A model generated the notes under the pieces. The model saw only the letters and a program-made list of their open reading frames with translations, was not told where the DNA came from and searched no databases. Shown one piece after another: positions 34,301 to 49,300 of a stretch of 64,000 nucleotides of DNA. Where the stretch lies: NCBI RefSeq assembly GCF_024166365.1, contig NC_064822.1, forward strand, positions 100,746,823 to 100,810,822, given 5' to 3'. The DNA is from Elephas maximus indicus. Taxonomy: Eukaryota > Chordata > Mammalia > Proboscidea > Elephantidae. Made by a program: the position numbers and the translations under genes. The stretch's first letter is position 1. Each line of letters opens with the position of its first letter.

Positions 34301-37300
34301 TTGATTCTTGTTAACTCCATTCTCCTCATGAAAGGTTTAGGTTTCAACTTTCTGTAAAGGCAGTTTACCATTCCCCTCATACAATTATTTTCAAGTTTCT
34401 AATATTTTGTGGACATCTCTTATCAGCTGTCTTCTCTCTCTAGTTTTCTTTGTCTTTGTGGCTTTAAATCTTTTCCTTCTTTTATTGCCATTTTAGTAGG
34501 GTTCTGGGAGGGATCAGAAAATTTAAAAATTGCTCGATTTGCTATGCTTAACTGGAAGCTTGTTTTAATTCATCATATCACAAAACATGTTTCATGGAAC
34601 AATCCTAAAAGATGTCCACGAAAATGTCATTTTGTACAATACAAAGCAGAATAACAAACATTCTGTGTTTAGAGCCTAATAATTGGCAAGTACCCAATTA
34701 AAGTTTGATTATTTGATTTCAAAGTTAATAAAGCCATAGTTCTACCATGAGTCAGAATCAAATTGACGGCAATGGGTTTGGCTTTTTTTTTTTTTATTAT
34801 GCACGTAAAGAGTATTCCAGCAAGAAATGCCTGAAAAAGGGATATTTTTGTAAACTACATCAATTATAAACCAGTAGCCCAAACCCAAGATTAATGTTCA
34901 TTCCAAAAAACAAAGTATATAAAGGAAGTTAAAAATAATCAAGTATGATAAGTCACTTATCTCGTATGAGTGGAGAATGAAAATGACATTTCCTTAAACT
35001 TGCTAAAAGGTTAGTTTGTTGTCTAATCTTTCAGAGTACCTCTAGTGAGGAAACAGGAGGTTAGCAACAGCACCCACTTATATAAGGAAACTAAATAAAA
35101 TAGGTGACTTAATGGAAACCTGGCACAAAACCCAGGAAGTCCACTTCCAATAAAATTGTCTATTCAGTCTGCTTAAGTTTAAATTTTACACTAACAATTT
35201 CTAATCCAGATGTAAGAATTTCACAAGCTCTATTTATTAGATTGAGTAGTGTATAACACAAAAGATAACTTCAGGTAGAAAGTCACACCCGTTAAAACCT
35301 GTTGCCGTCGAATCAATTCCAACAGATAGCAACCCTACAGGACTGAGTAGAACTGCCCCATAGAGTTTCAAAGGAGCACCTGGTAGATTCTAACTGCTGA
35401 CCTCTTGGTTAGCAGCCGCAGCACTTAACCACTACACCACCAAGCAGAACAGCCTCATTCCATTTCAAAAAACTTCAGAGAAGCCAAACAGAGACAGAGT
35501 TACTTCTAAAATCTAGCTAAGCTAACCTAGGTAACAAGACAGTCAAATTTTTCTCAAGAAATTCTTTTATAAAAATAACTGTAGGATACCATGGTTTCTG
35601 TTCAGTGTAACTGGGTAAACAAATAAAGATGTACTCATCCTACTAACTCCACCTTCCTTAGTTCCTTGGTCAGTCATCAAATTTCAACATTTAGAAGTCC
35701 AAGGTCACTTCTCTGTTGCATATTCATTAAAACAAAACAAAACAAAAAAACCAAACCTGTTCCCAGCGAGTCGATACCGACTCGTAGTGGCCCTACAGGA
35801 CAGAGCAGAACTGCCCCATAGGTTTCCAAGGAGCACCTGGTGGATTCGAACTGCTGACCTTTTGGTTAGCAGCTGAGCTCTTAACCACTACGCCACCAGG
35901 GTTTCCACAGATTCATGACTGCCCCTAAACTTTGAGACAATTACAACTAACATTTACAGGTTCTCTTAGAGTCTTCTAGTAAAGCAGTTTATTAAAAAAT
36001 ATCTAAGAAAGTTCAAAAAGGTAAAAATTAAAAGTTAAAGCTCTTAAAGGTTCTATTACTATAGCTATGATTTATACACTTTAACCTGAAACAAAAAAAG
36101 ACTGGTAAGATATTTAACACATTTCTGAAAGATAAGGCAAAGTAGTCAATGGTTAATCTTTTAAAGTAGGGAGCAGACATTATGTTATGAAAATGACCAA
36201 GGTGATTTTACATTAAGAATTATTTTTGAGCTCAAAAGCATATTTAAAGAATCATCATCAAAATAAGATAATTTGAGTTATAAAGGCTGCAGACAACCAG
36301 AAACTCAGAGGCTTAAGGTGGGCAATATTTACAATACTGATGCTTTAGTAGTATTCCGTAGAGAAAAGAAGTACTGGATTTCGAGTCAGAAGACTGGATC
36401 AAATTTTGGTTGCCCCAATTAACAGCTATATGATCTTGGCCAAGATATTTAACCTTTTAAAACTATTTTAAAGTTTGTACTTATGAAGGATTTCGAGCAG
36501 TTCAGAAACTGCCAAAAATAATGATACCCGTGGAACAGACTCAACTAATCTTAACATTTAAGCCATTTTTGCTTTACCCCTCTTACACTGCAGTTACATC
36601 CAAAGCCTATCACCCTGCCCCTCTAATCTCTTTCAGCTTCTTTCTTTCACCAGAGGAAACTGTCCTGGGATTGCCATACATGTTTTTATTACTTAAGCTT
36701 TCTGAGTCTCAGCTTCCTGTTTGTTACATCTATAAAATTATCAGGTAGCTGTGGCCAAGGTCAATCAAATAGTAAGTACTTAACGCCCATTACCACATGT
36801 GTATAAGACCCTGGGAAATGCTGTATAGAAAACAAAATCACTACTATCAAGGAAGAAGTTTACTAGGAAAAAAGCAAAAAGAATATATTTTACTAATGTT
36901 AATTGTACGACCTAGAATAATTTTATATACCATTATGGGTGAAAACTGGCCAGTTCAATTCTCATAGTATTTTTAATGATAGAAAAATCAAAACAAGTAC
37001 AAAAGTGGAGAGAACAGCATAATGAAATCCCATGTTGTCGTATTCTAGCCTCCATAATCATTAATTCATGTCTATTTTTAATTTGTTTTATTCTGACACA
37101 AATCATGAACATCATAGCTTCATATATAAATGTTTTATATAAAAGTAACTCTAAAAGTGCTCTTTGGGGGAAAAATAACCTTAATACCATTATCACAAAT
37201 TTAAAAACACGATAACTGATTAATATCAAATATCCAGTTTTTTTCCTTTCTTTTTTTTATGTTAAAATAGGGACCCCCAAGTAAGACCCATACTTTGAAA

Positions 37301-40300
37301 GCAGCTAAAATGTTTGTCTCTCTTAATCTACAAATTCCCATTTATCCTTTGTTTTAATCCCTGCAATTTTTTGATTGAAGAAATCAGGTTATCTGTATTA
37401 TAGTCTGGATTTTGCTGATTATATCTCCTCGATATCATTTCACATGCTTCTGTGTCCCTGTATACTCTGTAAATTAGTATCCTGATCAGATTTTTATTTT
37501 TGTCCACACAGGTATTTAATATCTGGTTGTCTTTCCTTTTTTTTTTTTTTTAAATTGTGATTTAGGTGAAAGTTTACAGAGCAAATTAGTCTCTCATTAA
37601 AGTTAATACGCAAGTCGTTTTGTGACACTGGTTGCCAACCCTGTGATGTGTCAACACTTTCCTCTTCTCCACCCCAGGTTTCCTGTTTCCACTCATCCAG
37701 TTTTTCTGTCCCTTCCTGCCTTCTCTTTGCTTTTGGACTGGTATGTCTGTTAGTCTCGTATACATGCTTCAAACTATAAAGCATGTCTCTCACATGTATT
37801 ATTGTTGGCCCTATAGACCTGTCTAATCTTTGGCTGAAGGGTGAAACCTCAGGAGAGTTTTAAGTACTGAGTTAAAAAGGTGTCTTATTCTTGGGGTTTC
37901 TCCAGTCTCTGTCAGACCAGCAAGCCTGGTCCTTTTTGTATATATATGAATTTGAATTTTGTTCTACATTTTTCTTCCACTCTATCTGGGAACCTCTATT
38001 GTGATCCCTGCCAGAGCAGGTAATGGCAGTAACCGGGCAACATCTAGTTGTTCTGGGCTCAGTCTGGTGGAGGTTGTGGTCCATTAGTCCTCTGGACTAA
38101 TCTTTCCGTTGTGTCTTTGGTCTTCTTCATTCTCCTTTGCTCCAGCTAGGATGGGACCAGTGGGTATCTCAGATGGCCACTCACACTCTTTTAAGACCCC
38201 AGTCGCTCCTCACCAGTCAGATGTAGAACAGTTTCTTTATAGACTACATCATGCCAATTGAGCTAGATGTCCCCTAAACCATGGTCCCCAGCCCTCAGCC
38301 CAGTAGCGTGGTCTCTCAGAGAATTTGGATGTGTCTGTGAAGCTTCTATGACTTTGCCCTGGTCCAGTTGTGACTTCCCCAGTATTGCGTACTGTCTTAC
38401 CCTTCACCAAAGTTACCACTTATCTACCATCTAGTTTTTTTTCCCCTCCCCCCCGCATTGTAACCATCAAAGATTGATTCTTTCTGTGTAGAAACATTTT
38501 CATGTGTTTTTACAATAGTGGCCTCATACAGTATTTGTCCTTTTGTTATTGATTTGTTTCACTCAGCCTAATGCCTTCCCAATTCATTCATGTTGTGAGA
38601 TGTTTCACAGATTCACTGTATGCTAACGACTACTAATGTTCACTGTCTAAATCCATTAATTCATTTGGGTTTGCAAAGTAGTAATATTCAAATTCCAAAA
38701 TTCTTCAATTATTTGCTCAAATGCTTGTAAAAAATAACTTCCCTTCCCTTTATTATCCTAAAGTATACTTTATTCAGGAGAGGCAAGATAGACACTTGGT
38801 TCTTTCCTCGTACTTGCCAGTCTTCAAAATTATTTTCCTGGTGGCCTCCAAAGGTGACTAGTTAGTTAATTTATTTATAAAGTATCATTGTGAATTCAAG
38901 GATTTAAACATATTTTACGGGTTTTAATAACTGCAGTTATCATCCTTCTTTCAAATTGTCCCGTTTTTGACTATAGAAGCCCAATCGATTCTTGAGTCCT
39001 TTTGTTACAATCCCAGTAGTCTTTGATTGCTTCCCTTGCTGTCTGTTATGAAAAAATATTCTATCTGCATCTTATTTATTACCTCAAAACTGCAATCAGT
39101 CATTTCTCTCAAGAAGACCTGGTTCTTTTACCAGGAAATGGCAGTTAGAGAACACAATCTGAGTACCAGGAGGGGGTCACAGTACTTTCTTATCACTTAG
39201 ACATTTTATACTTATTGAAAGAGTTCTTTTAGAATGCGTAGTTTTAAAATGTGTACCCCCCAAATTCAGGCACAGCTGGAATCTCAGAATGTGCCCTTAT
39301 TTAGACATAGGGTCTTCAGAGGTGCAATTAAGAACTGAAATGAGGGAGGGGGGCAAGATGGCAGAGTAGTCACATGCTTCCAGTGAGCCCTCTTACAACA
39401 GAGGCCCGAAAAAAACAGTAAAAAGATTACATTTATGACAAGCTAGAAGCCCTGAACATCAGAGGCAAAGTTGGAAAACGGACTGAGTGGCAGGGGGAGG
39501 GAGAGACGGTTCAGAATTGGAGAGGAGTTGCTGGACCTGAATCGCCAGGAAACCTCAGGCATCATTCCTGGGAGCAGCTGTAGCAGGCTGGTAGTAGTGT
39601 TCGGCTGCAGTATCCTCAGGGAGAAACATCTAGCCGCACAACCTACTCACACCTCTGGAAGCAGAGAACGGCACTCTCGGCAAAAGCTAAGTATTTGTGT
39701 ACACTTTACTGCGACCTCTGTCCCAAAGCTGTCTTTAGTGGCTGTTGATTTCCCTGCGCCTGAGATAGGTCCTGTTGTGTGACCTGAGCCATCCTCCTGG
39801 CCTTGGAGAAGGAATAAATTCACAACTGGGGAAAAGATAATCTGCCAGCTCCACTAACCTGGGGAGCTCAAGGCAGAAGTGGCTCCTGTCCAGACAAAAA
39901 CTATCTGTGGGCTTTGAATACCTTTACCCCGTGCATGGACCTGTGCGGGCCTATTTCAGGAGAATAGACCCTTGATGGCAGATTGCAACTGTTTCAGCTG
40001 GGTGGTGGAGAAATGCGTGTGTGATGTTTAACACAGCTTTGCCTATTAAACAGGGTCTTCATCTACCCACATCAGGGGCCTAAGGACTGGTGGCTCCACT
40101 CAGGTCACCCAGCCACCTGTGACTGGGGCCCAAGGATAACTGGTACCTCCCAGTCCTTACAACCAAAAGCACTGGGTGCCCAAGGTCCATTTGCAGAACC
40201 CACCCACCTGTGTGCTCTAGGGAACAGGGATGCACTTTCCTCACAGACACTTGGGGGGTGGTTGTCAGCCCCCTGCCTTGTTCAGAGCATGACCCCCTGT

Positions 40301-43300
40301 GCAACCAGATACCGGTATCTACATCAATCACCTCTGCCCACCTAAGACAGTAGGACAAAGCCTGTACCACACACTTAGATGACCAACTACCTGGACAACT
40401 GAGCTGAATCCATACAAGAAAAGTGAATGGACTCCTAGGTTCATATACCTGGTAACAGTTCTAGCCATCTGGTGACAGGACGTTAAAGGTTCAAAGGTGA
40501 AAATAATCAAGCTAGCTCACTCAAGCAACCTATCTGGGCATATCAAAACAAAACAAAGCAAGAAGCCAGGATACAGTTAACCAAACCAAACCAAACCCAG
40601 TGCCAATCAGTCGATTCCGAATCATAGCGATCCTACAGGACAGAGTAGAACTGCCCCATAGAGTTTCCAAGAAGCACCTGGCAGATTCGAACTGCCAACC
40701 TTTGGTTAGCAGCCACAGCACTTAACCACTACGCCACCAGGGTTTCCAGGATACAGTAAGCAAACATAAAATAAACTAATACGATAACTTATACGTGGCT
40801 TGGAGACGACAGTCAATATCAAATCACATAAAGAAGCAGACCATGATCATTTCAACAAGCTCTCAAAACAGGGAATTGAGGGATCTTCTGGATGAAGGTG
40901 CCTTCCTGGAATTATTAGATGCAGAATACAAAAGATTAATATACAGAACTCTTCGAGACATCAGGAAAAAGATCAGGCAATACGCAGAACAAGACAAGGA
41001 ACACACAGATAAAGGAGTTGAACAAATTGAAAACGTTATTCAGGAACACAATGAAATATTTAGTAAGCTGCAAGAATCCACAGAGAGACAACAATCAGAA
41101 ATTCAGAAGATTAACAATGAAATTACGGAATTAGACAACTCAACAGAAAAATACACGAGCAGAACTGATGAAGTGGAAGGTAGAATTTGTGAGATTGAAA
41201 ACAAAGCACTTGCCACCAATATACTTGAAGAAAAATCAGATAAAATAATTTTAAAAAATGAAGAAACCCTAACAATCAAGTGGGACTCTATCAAGAGAAA
41301 TAAACTATGAGTGACTGGAGTACCAGAATAGGAAGGGATAATAAAAATACAGACAGAATTGTTGATGATTTGTTGGCAGAAAACTTCCCTGATATTGTGA
41401 AAGATGAGAAGATAACTATCCAAGATGCTCATCGAACTCCACATAAGGTAGATCTTAAAAGAAAGTCACCAAGACATATTATAATCAAACTTGCCAAAAA
41501 CAAAAGATAAAGAGAGAATTTTAAGAGCAGCTAGGGATAAATGAAAAATCACCTACAAAGCAGAGTCAATAAGAGTAAGCTTGGACTACTCGGCAGAAAC
41601 CATGCAGGCAAGAAGGCAGTGGGATGACGTATATAAAGCACTGAAGGGAAAAAACTGCCAGCCAAGAATCATATATCCAGCACAACTGTCTCTCAGATAT
41701 GAAGGTGAAATTAGGAAATTTCCAGATAAACAGAAGCTTAGGGAATTTATAAAACCAGACCAAAACTATAAGAAATACTAAAGGGAGTTCTTTGGTTAGA
41801 AAATCAATAACATATCAACCCAACACTAGATCACTTGACAGAGCAATCAGATGTCAACCCAGATAGGGAAATCACAAAAATAAATCAAGACTAAAAAAAC
41901 ACTCAAAACACAGAAAAATTGATGTCATCAAGTAAAAGAAGACAACAGTAAAACAATAAAGAGGGACTAAGATATGCAGTCATAGATCTTTCATATGGAG
42001 TAGAAGACAAGGCGATATAAAGAAATAAAAGTTAGCTTTAAACTCAGAAAAAATAGGGGTAAATATTAAGGTAACCAAAAAGGAGAAAAACAATCCTACT
42101 CATCAAAATAAAATACATATAAAAAATAGATTCAGCAGAAAAAAAAAAGAACTACAATGAATAAGAGGAAAAGACAATATGTAAATTACTCAGCACAAAA
42201 CATTAAGTGGGAAAAAGAAACTTTCAAAAATACACAAAAAAAAAGTCATCAAAATGACAGCACTAAATGCATACCTATCCATAATTACGCTGAATGAAAA
42301 TGGACTAAATGCACTAATAGAAAGCGGCAGAATGGATAAAAAAACACGATTGTCTATACGATGCCTACAAGAGACACACCTTAGACTTAGAGACACAAAC
42401 AAACTAAAACTCAAAGGATGGAAAAAAATACATCAGGCAAACGACAATCAAAAAAGAGTAGGAGTGGCAATATTAATTTCTGACAAAATAGATAAGGATA
42501 AGGAAGAACACAGTATAATGATTAAAGGAACAATATACCAGGAGGATATAACCATATTAAATATTTATGCACCCAATGACAGGGCTCCAAGATACATTAA
42601 AAACTCTAACAGCATTGAATAGTGAGATAGACAGCACCACAATTACAAGAAGAGCCTTCAACACACCACTTTCGGTAAAGGACAGAACATCCAGAAGGAA
42701 GCTCAATAAAGACACGGAAGATCTAAATGCCAGCATCAACCAACTTGACCTCACAGGCATATACACAACACTGCACCCAAGAGCAGCCAAATATACTTTC
42801 TTTTCTAGTGCACATGGAACATTCTCTAGAATAGGCCACATATCAGGTCATAAAGCAAGTGTTCACAGAATCCAAAACTCTGAAATATTACACAAAGCAT
42901 CTTCTCTGACCATAAGGCCATAAAAGCAGAAATCAATAACAGAAAAAGCAGGGAAAAGAAATCAAACACTTAGAAACTGAAAAATACCCTGCTCAAAAAA
43001 GAATGGATTAGAGAAGACATTAAGGATGGAATAAAGAAATTCATAGAATCCAATGAGAATGAAAACACTTCCTAGTAGAACCTTTGGGACACAGCGAAAG
43101 CAGCACTCAGAGGTCAATTTATATCAATAAATGCACACATACAAAAAGAAGAAAGGGCCAAAAATCAATTATCCCTACAACTTGAACAAATAGAGAACAA
43201 CAAAAGAAACCCTCAGACACTGGAAGAAAGCAAATAATAAAAATTAGAGCAGAATTAAATGAAATAGAGAACAGAAAAAAAAAAAAAATGAAAGAGTTAA

Positions 43301-46300
43301 CAAGACCAAAAGCTGGTTCTTTGAAAAAATTAACAAAATCGATAACCACTTGCTAAACTGACAAAAGAAAAACAGAAGAGGGAGCCAATAACCCAAATAA
43401 GAAATGAGATAGGCAATATTACAACAGACCCAACTGAAATTAAAAGAATCATATCAGATTACTATGAAAAACTGTACTCCAACAAATTAAAAAACTTAGA
43501 AGAAACAGATAAATTTCTACAAACACACTACCTACCTAAACTAACATAGAGGTAGAAAAACTAAATAAACCCATGACAAAAGAAGAGATTGAAAAGGTAA
43601 TCAAAAAACTCCCCCCAAAAAAGCCCTGGCTCAGACAGCTTCAGTGCAGAGTTCTACCAAACTTTCAGAGACGAGTTAACACCACTACTAACTAAAGGTA
43701 TTTCAGAGCATAGAAAAGGACGGAATACTCCCAAACTCATTCTATGAAGACACCATATCCTTGATACCAAAACCAGGTAAAGACACCACAAAAAAAAAGA
43801 AAATTACAGACTTATATCCCTCATGAGCTTACATGCAAAAATCGTCAACAAAATTCTAGCCAATAGAATTCAACAACATATCAAAAAAATAATTCACCAT
43901 GACCAAGTGGGATTCATACCAGGTATGCAGGGATGGTTCAACATAAAAAAAAAAAACACTAATATAATCCATCATATAAATAAAACAAAAGACAAGAACC
44001 ACATGATCTTATCAATTGATGCAAAAAAGGCATTTAACAACGTTTAACATCCATTCATGATAAAAACTGAGCAAAATAGGAATAGAAGGAAAATTCCTCA
44101 ACATAGTAAAGGGCATTTATACAAAGCCAACAGCCAAACATCATGCTAAAGGGAGAGAGTCTGAAAGCGTTCCCTCTGAGATGGGGAACCAGACAAGAAT
44201 GCCCTTTCACCACTCTTACTCAACATTGTGCTGGAGGTCCTACCCAGGCTAGATAAAGAAATAAAGGGCATCCAGATCGGTAAGTAAGAAGTAAAAGTAT
44301 CTCTACTTGCAGATGACATGATCTTATACACAGAATACCCTAAAGAACCCTCAAGAAAACTACTGAAACTAATAGAAGAGTTCAGCAGAGTATCAGGATA
44401 CAAGATAAACACATAAAAATCAGTTGGATTCCTCCACACCAACAAAAAGAACATTGAAGAGGAAATCACCAAATCAATACCATTTACAGTAGCCCCCAAG
44501 AAGATAAAATACTTAGGAATAATTCATACCAGAGATGTAAAAGGCCTATACAAAGAAAACTACAAGACATTACTGCAAGAAGCCAAAAGAGACCTACGTA
44601 AGTGGAAAAACGTACCTTGCTCATGGATCAGAAGACTTAGCATTGTAAAAATGTCTATTCTACCAAAAGCCATCTATAGATACAAGGTAATTCCGATCCA
44701 AATTCCAATGACTTTTTTTAATGAGATGGAAAAACAAATCACCAACTTCATATGGAAGGGAGAGTCCCCGGATAAGTAAAGAATTGCTGAAAAAGAAGAA
44801 CAAAGTGGAAGACCTCACTCTACCTTATTTTAGAACCTATTAAACCACCACAGTAGTCAAAACAGCCTAGTACTGGTAGAACAACAGACACATAGACCAA
44901 TGGAACAGAATTGAGAATCCAGACATAAATCCATCCACATATGAGCAGCTGATATTTCACAAAGGCCCCAAGTCAGTTAAATGGGGAAAAGACAGTCTCT
45001 TTAACAAATGGTGCTGGCATAACTTGATATCCATCTGCAAAAAAAATGAAACAAGACCCATACCTCACACCACGCACAATAATGAACTCAAAAAGGATCA
45101 AAGGCCTAAATATGAAATCTAAAACGATAAAGATCATGGAAGAAAAAATAGGGACAACGCTAGGAGCCCTAATACATGGCATAAACAGTATACAAAACAT
45201 TACTAACAATGCAGGAGAGAAACTAGATATCTGGGAGCTCCTAAAAATCGAACACCTATGCTCATCCAAAAACTTCACCGAAAGAGTAAAAAAATTACCT
45301 AGAGACTGGGAAAAAGTTTTTAGCTATGACATTTCTGATCAGCATGTGATCTCTAAAATCTATGTTATACTGCAATGGGCAAAAGGTATGAAGAGACACC
45401 TCACTAAAGAAGACATTCAGGTATATATGAGGAAATGCTCCCGATCATTAGCCATTAGAAAAATGGAAATCAAAACTACAGTAACATTCCATCTCTCTCC
45501 AACAAGGCTGGCATTAATCCAAAAAGCAAAAAATAATAAATGTTGGAGAAGCTGTGGAGAGACTGCAACACTTATACTCTGCTGGTGGGAATGTAAAATG
45601 GTACGACCACTTTGGAAATCGATTTGGCGCTTCCTTAAAAAGCTAGAAATAGAACTACCATATGATGTAGAATCCCACTCCTTGGAATATATCCTAGAGA
45701 AATAAGAGCCTTTACACAAACAGATATGTGCACACCCATGTCCACTGCAGCACTGTTTACAATAGCAAAAAGATGGAAGCAACCAAGGTGCCCATCCACA
45801 GATGAATGGGTAAATAAATTAAGGTATATTCACACAATGGAATACTACGCATTGATAAAGAACAGTGATGAATCTGTAAACACTTCATAAGATGGAGGAA
45901 TCTGGAAGGCATTATGCCGAGTGAAATTAGTCAGTTACAAAATCGTATGAGACCACTATTCTAAGAACTTGAGAAATAGTTTAAACAGAGAAAAAAATAT
46001 TCTTTGACGGTTATGAGAGCGGAGAGGGAGGGAAGAAGAAGGGTTTTCATTAATTAGATAGTAGATAGGAACTATTTTAGGTGAAGGGAAAGTCAACACA
46101 CAATACAGGGGAGGTCAGCACAACTGGACTAAACCAAAAGCAAAGATGTTTCCTGGATAAACTGAATGCTTCGAAGGCCAGTGTAGCAGGGGCAGGAGTT
46201 GGGAGACCATGGTTTCAGGAGACATCTAAGTCAATTGGCATAATAAAATCTATTAATATTCTGCATCCCACTTTGGAGAGTGGCGTCTGTGGTCTTAAAC

Positions 46301-49300
46301 TCTAGTAAGCGACCATCTAACATGCATCAATTGGTCTCAACCTACCTGGAGCAAGGGAGAATGAAGAATACCAAAGACACAAGGTACTTATGAGCCCAAG
46401 AGAGAGAAAGAGCCACATAAACCAGAGACTACATCAGACCAGAACTAGATGGTGCCTGGCTACAACCGATGACTGCCCTGACAGGGAATCCCTGAGAGAG
46501 CAGGAGAGCAGTGGGATGCAGACCCCAAATTCTTGTAAAAAGAACAGACTTAATGGTCTGACTGAGTCTAGAAGGATCTCAGAAGTCATGGTCCCCAGAC
46601 CTTCTGTTAGCCCAAGAAGGAATCATTACCAAAGCCAACTCTTCAGACAGGGATTGGACTGGACTATGGGATAGAAAATGATACTGGTGAAGAGTGAGCT
46701 CCTTGGATCAAGTAGACACATGGGACTATGTGGGCAGCTCCTGTCTGGAGAAGAGATGAGAAGGCAGAGGGGGTCAGAAGCTGGCCGAATGGACATGAAA
46801 ATAGAGTAGAGGGAAGGAGCGTGCTGTCTCATTAGAGGGAGAGCAACTAGGAGTATATAGCAAGGTGTATGTAAGTTTTTGTAGGAGGGACTGATTGGGT
46901 TTGTAAACTTTCACTTAAAGCACAATAAAAAAAAAAAATTGAAATGAGATCAAAGTGGATTAGGATGGGCCCTAAATGCATTGAGAGCGCCCTTTTGAGA
47001 TGCAGAAAACGATACCCACAGGCACAGAGAAGGAAGTCTTGTAAAGATGGAGGTAGAGATTGGAGAGATGTAGCTACAAGCCAAGGAATATCAAGGATTG
47101 CTGGAAGCCACCAGAAGCTAGGAAGAGACTAGGAAAAACTATTCCCTAGAGCTTTCAGAAGGATTGTGGCTCTGCCAACACTCTTATTTTGAACTTCTAG
47201 CCTCCAGGACAGTGAGAGAATACATTTCTGTTGTTTTAAGTCATCAAGTTTGTGGTAATTTGTTATAGCAGCCCTAGGAAACTAATACAGACCTAGACAT
47301 AGTTTCTGTTTTAAAATCAAATAATAAATAAAACAAATATATATGCAAAATAAATTGTGAAAGTATACCTAAAACTTCTTTACACGTAGAATCCAACTTT
47401 TCAAATCACTTAACTCTGAGTTTGTCAATGTTCACTTTTCCCACAAAATTATCACCCTTTGTAATATTAAGAACAGTGGCGATGCATTTTCTTCAGGAAA
47501 TCTGTGAAAGAACTAAATCCTTGGTGGACTTTTCAGCTGGCATTGCAATTAATTATGTAGATTAAACCAACTTCTGACTCCCACTCAGCAATGCTGGTAC
47601 AGGTCTGACTGACTTCCCCCACTTCCTACTCTCCATGTGGGCCTTAGGGTTTAAGAGCTATTATCTTCATGGCTTAATCCATCACCACTTTAAGGTGGCT
47701 GCTCAAATATAAACACTATCTGAGACGCCTTCCCTGGCTCTTTATATAAGAGATCACCTCCACAATGTCATGATCCTAATCCCTTTAAAGCACTTCTTTT
47801 ATCACCTGTTCTATATTCATCTTTTTACTGCATACAAGAAAATAATCTCCATTGGTAAAGACTCTATCTCTTTTGTTCACTACTATAGTCCTAAGTGTCT
47901 AGAAATGTGCTTGGGACTGAACTGCTCAGAAGTATGTGCTGAATGAATGAGTTGATCTCAGTTTCCTTTTGCCTCGCCTAATATGAACATCACAATGTGC
48001 TGCATATGGATCTAGAATTTGAATCTGAGTAATCTTCACTCAACATAATATCTAAATACAAGCTAACTATTTTGTATGGTATGTAATTTACTTTAATGCA
48101 GGAATAAAAACTGGCTATGTTTAACTTGAGACGTAGTTTTCGAACAAGAAATCTTCCTAAGTGACTTTCTATAATTTTGAATATATGCTATTTTAGCCTT
48201 ACACATTGACTTTATAATCGATCCTCCCAAGTAAAAAGTAACATCATAGAAAAATGAGCTAAATGGGTAATCAATGAGTACCCAGCTACTCTAAAATAAG
48301 CCTGGACTGGTTAAGACATTTGCTGCTAATTCCCAAGGTGTCTGTATTCTTTAATTGCTGTTGGTTAAGTGACATTGAGTTGATTTTTCATTTATCATGT
48401 ATTTTCAAAAACAATGAATTCATTAATCCTATTTTAAAACAAAAATCCGTTGTAACCTGGCCTGGAAAATAAATGCTTACCTCCTTCCCTAAAATGGCTC
48501 ATAGTAAGTTGATCTTTGAAGCAGAGTTAACAGCCTGAACCCCCAAGGGAGGAGTCGCAAAGCATTGTGGGTACCTTTTTTCAGGCCCTGTTGCAAAGCC
48601 TTCCTGTATCAGAGAGCCATGTGCCAGACATGAACAAAAGAAATACTTAACTGCTAATGTAAGTAATTCAACTCATAGCTACCCTTGTAAGAGTAGAAAT
48701 GCCCCAGAGGGTTTTCAAGGAGTGGCTGCTAGACTCCAGCTGCTGACCTTTTGGTTAGCAGCTGAGCTTTTAACCACTTCACCCCAGGATTCTGCTATGA
48801 GTAGGAACCAACTCGAAGGCAATGGAATTGGTTTTGTTTTCGGAACATAAGTGAATCTCTAAGAGGTGCTTTATCTCCAAGAAAAATTTCCAACAGAAAT
48901 GTATCTAGAAGCCAAATCATACCTGCATCTGGGAATTATGAATAAAGAACCCTGGTGGCACAGTGGTTAAAAGCACTCGGCTGCTAACAGAAAGGTCAGC
49001 AGTTCGAACCCACAGCCACTTTTCGGGAGAAAGATATGGCAGTCTGCTTCTGTAAAGATTTACAGCCTTGGAAACCCAATGGGCAGTTCTACTCTGTCCT
49101 CAGAGTCACTATGAGTAGGGATCAACTCGATGGCAACGGATTTGGTTTTGAGTTCCTGCTATCAAAGACATGCCTTGCTACTACCTTCAATTACTGGCCT
49201 ACAAAGTATTTTACTTCATCTTCCCTAAGGACTTCTGCACTAATGTAAGACCACAATGTAGGCTGCTAAACACCAAGCAACTGGGAAAAATGTTTTTCTT

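Larger units (their letters stand above)
39345..46939 (+). mobile_element. near full-length L1 retrotransposon, inactive, with target-site duplication
   Basis: About 7.6 kb. It starts GGAGGGGGGCAAGATGGCAGAGTAG, typical of an L1 5' end, and contains a 5' UTR, ORF1 and ORF2 remnants, a 3' UTR and an AATAAA poly(A) tail. Flanked by TGAAATGAG at 39336-39344 and 46940-46948. Antisense to SCAF11. Frameshifts and stops in both ORFs make it immobile. Confidence 0.95.

Noticed and set aside
39471-39782. 103-codon frame at the L1 5' end
   Set aside because: It lies in the L1 5' UTR and has no resemblance to a known protein. Not annotated as a separate gene.
48478-48531. Strong donor-like GGAG|GTAAGC on the minus strand with an upstream CAG
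   Set aside because: The enclosed 54 nt do not fit the required phase, contain stops in the needed frame and do not resemble SCAF11.
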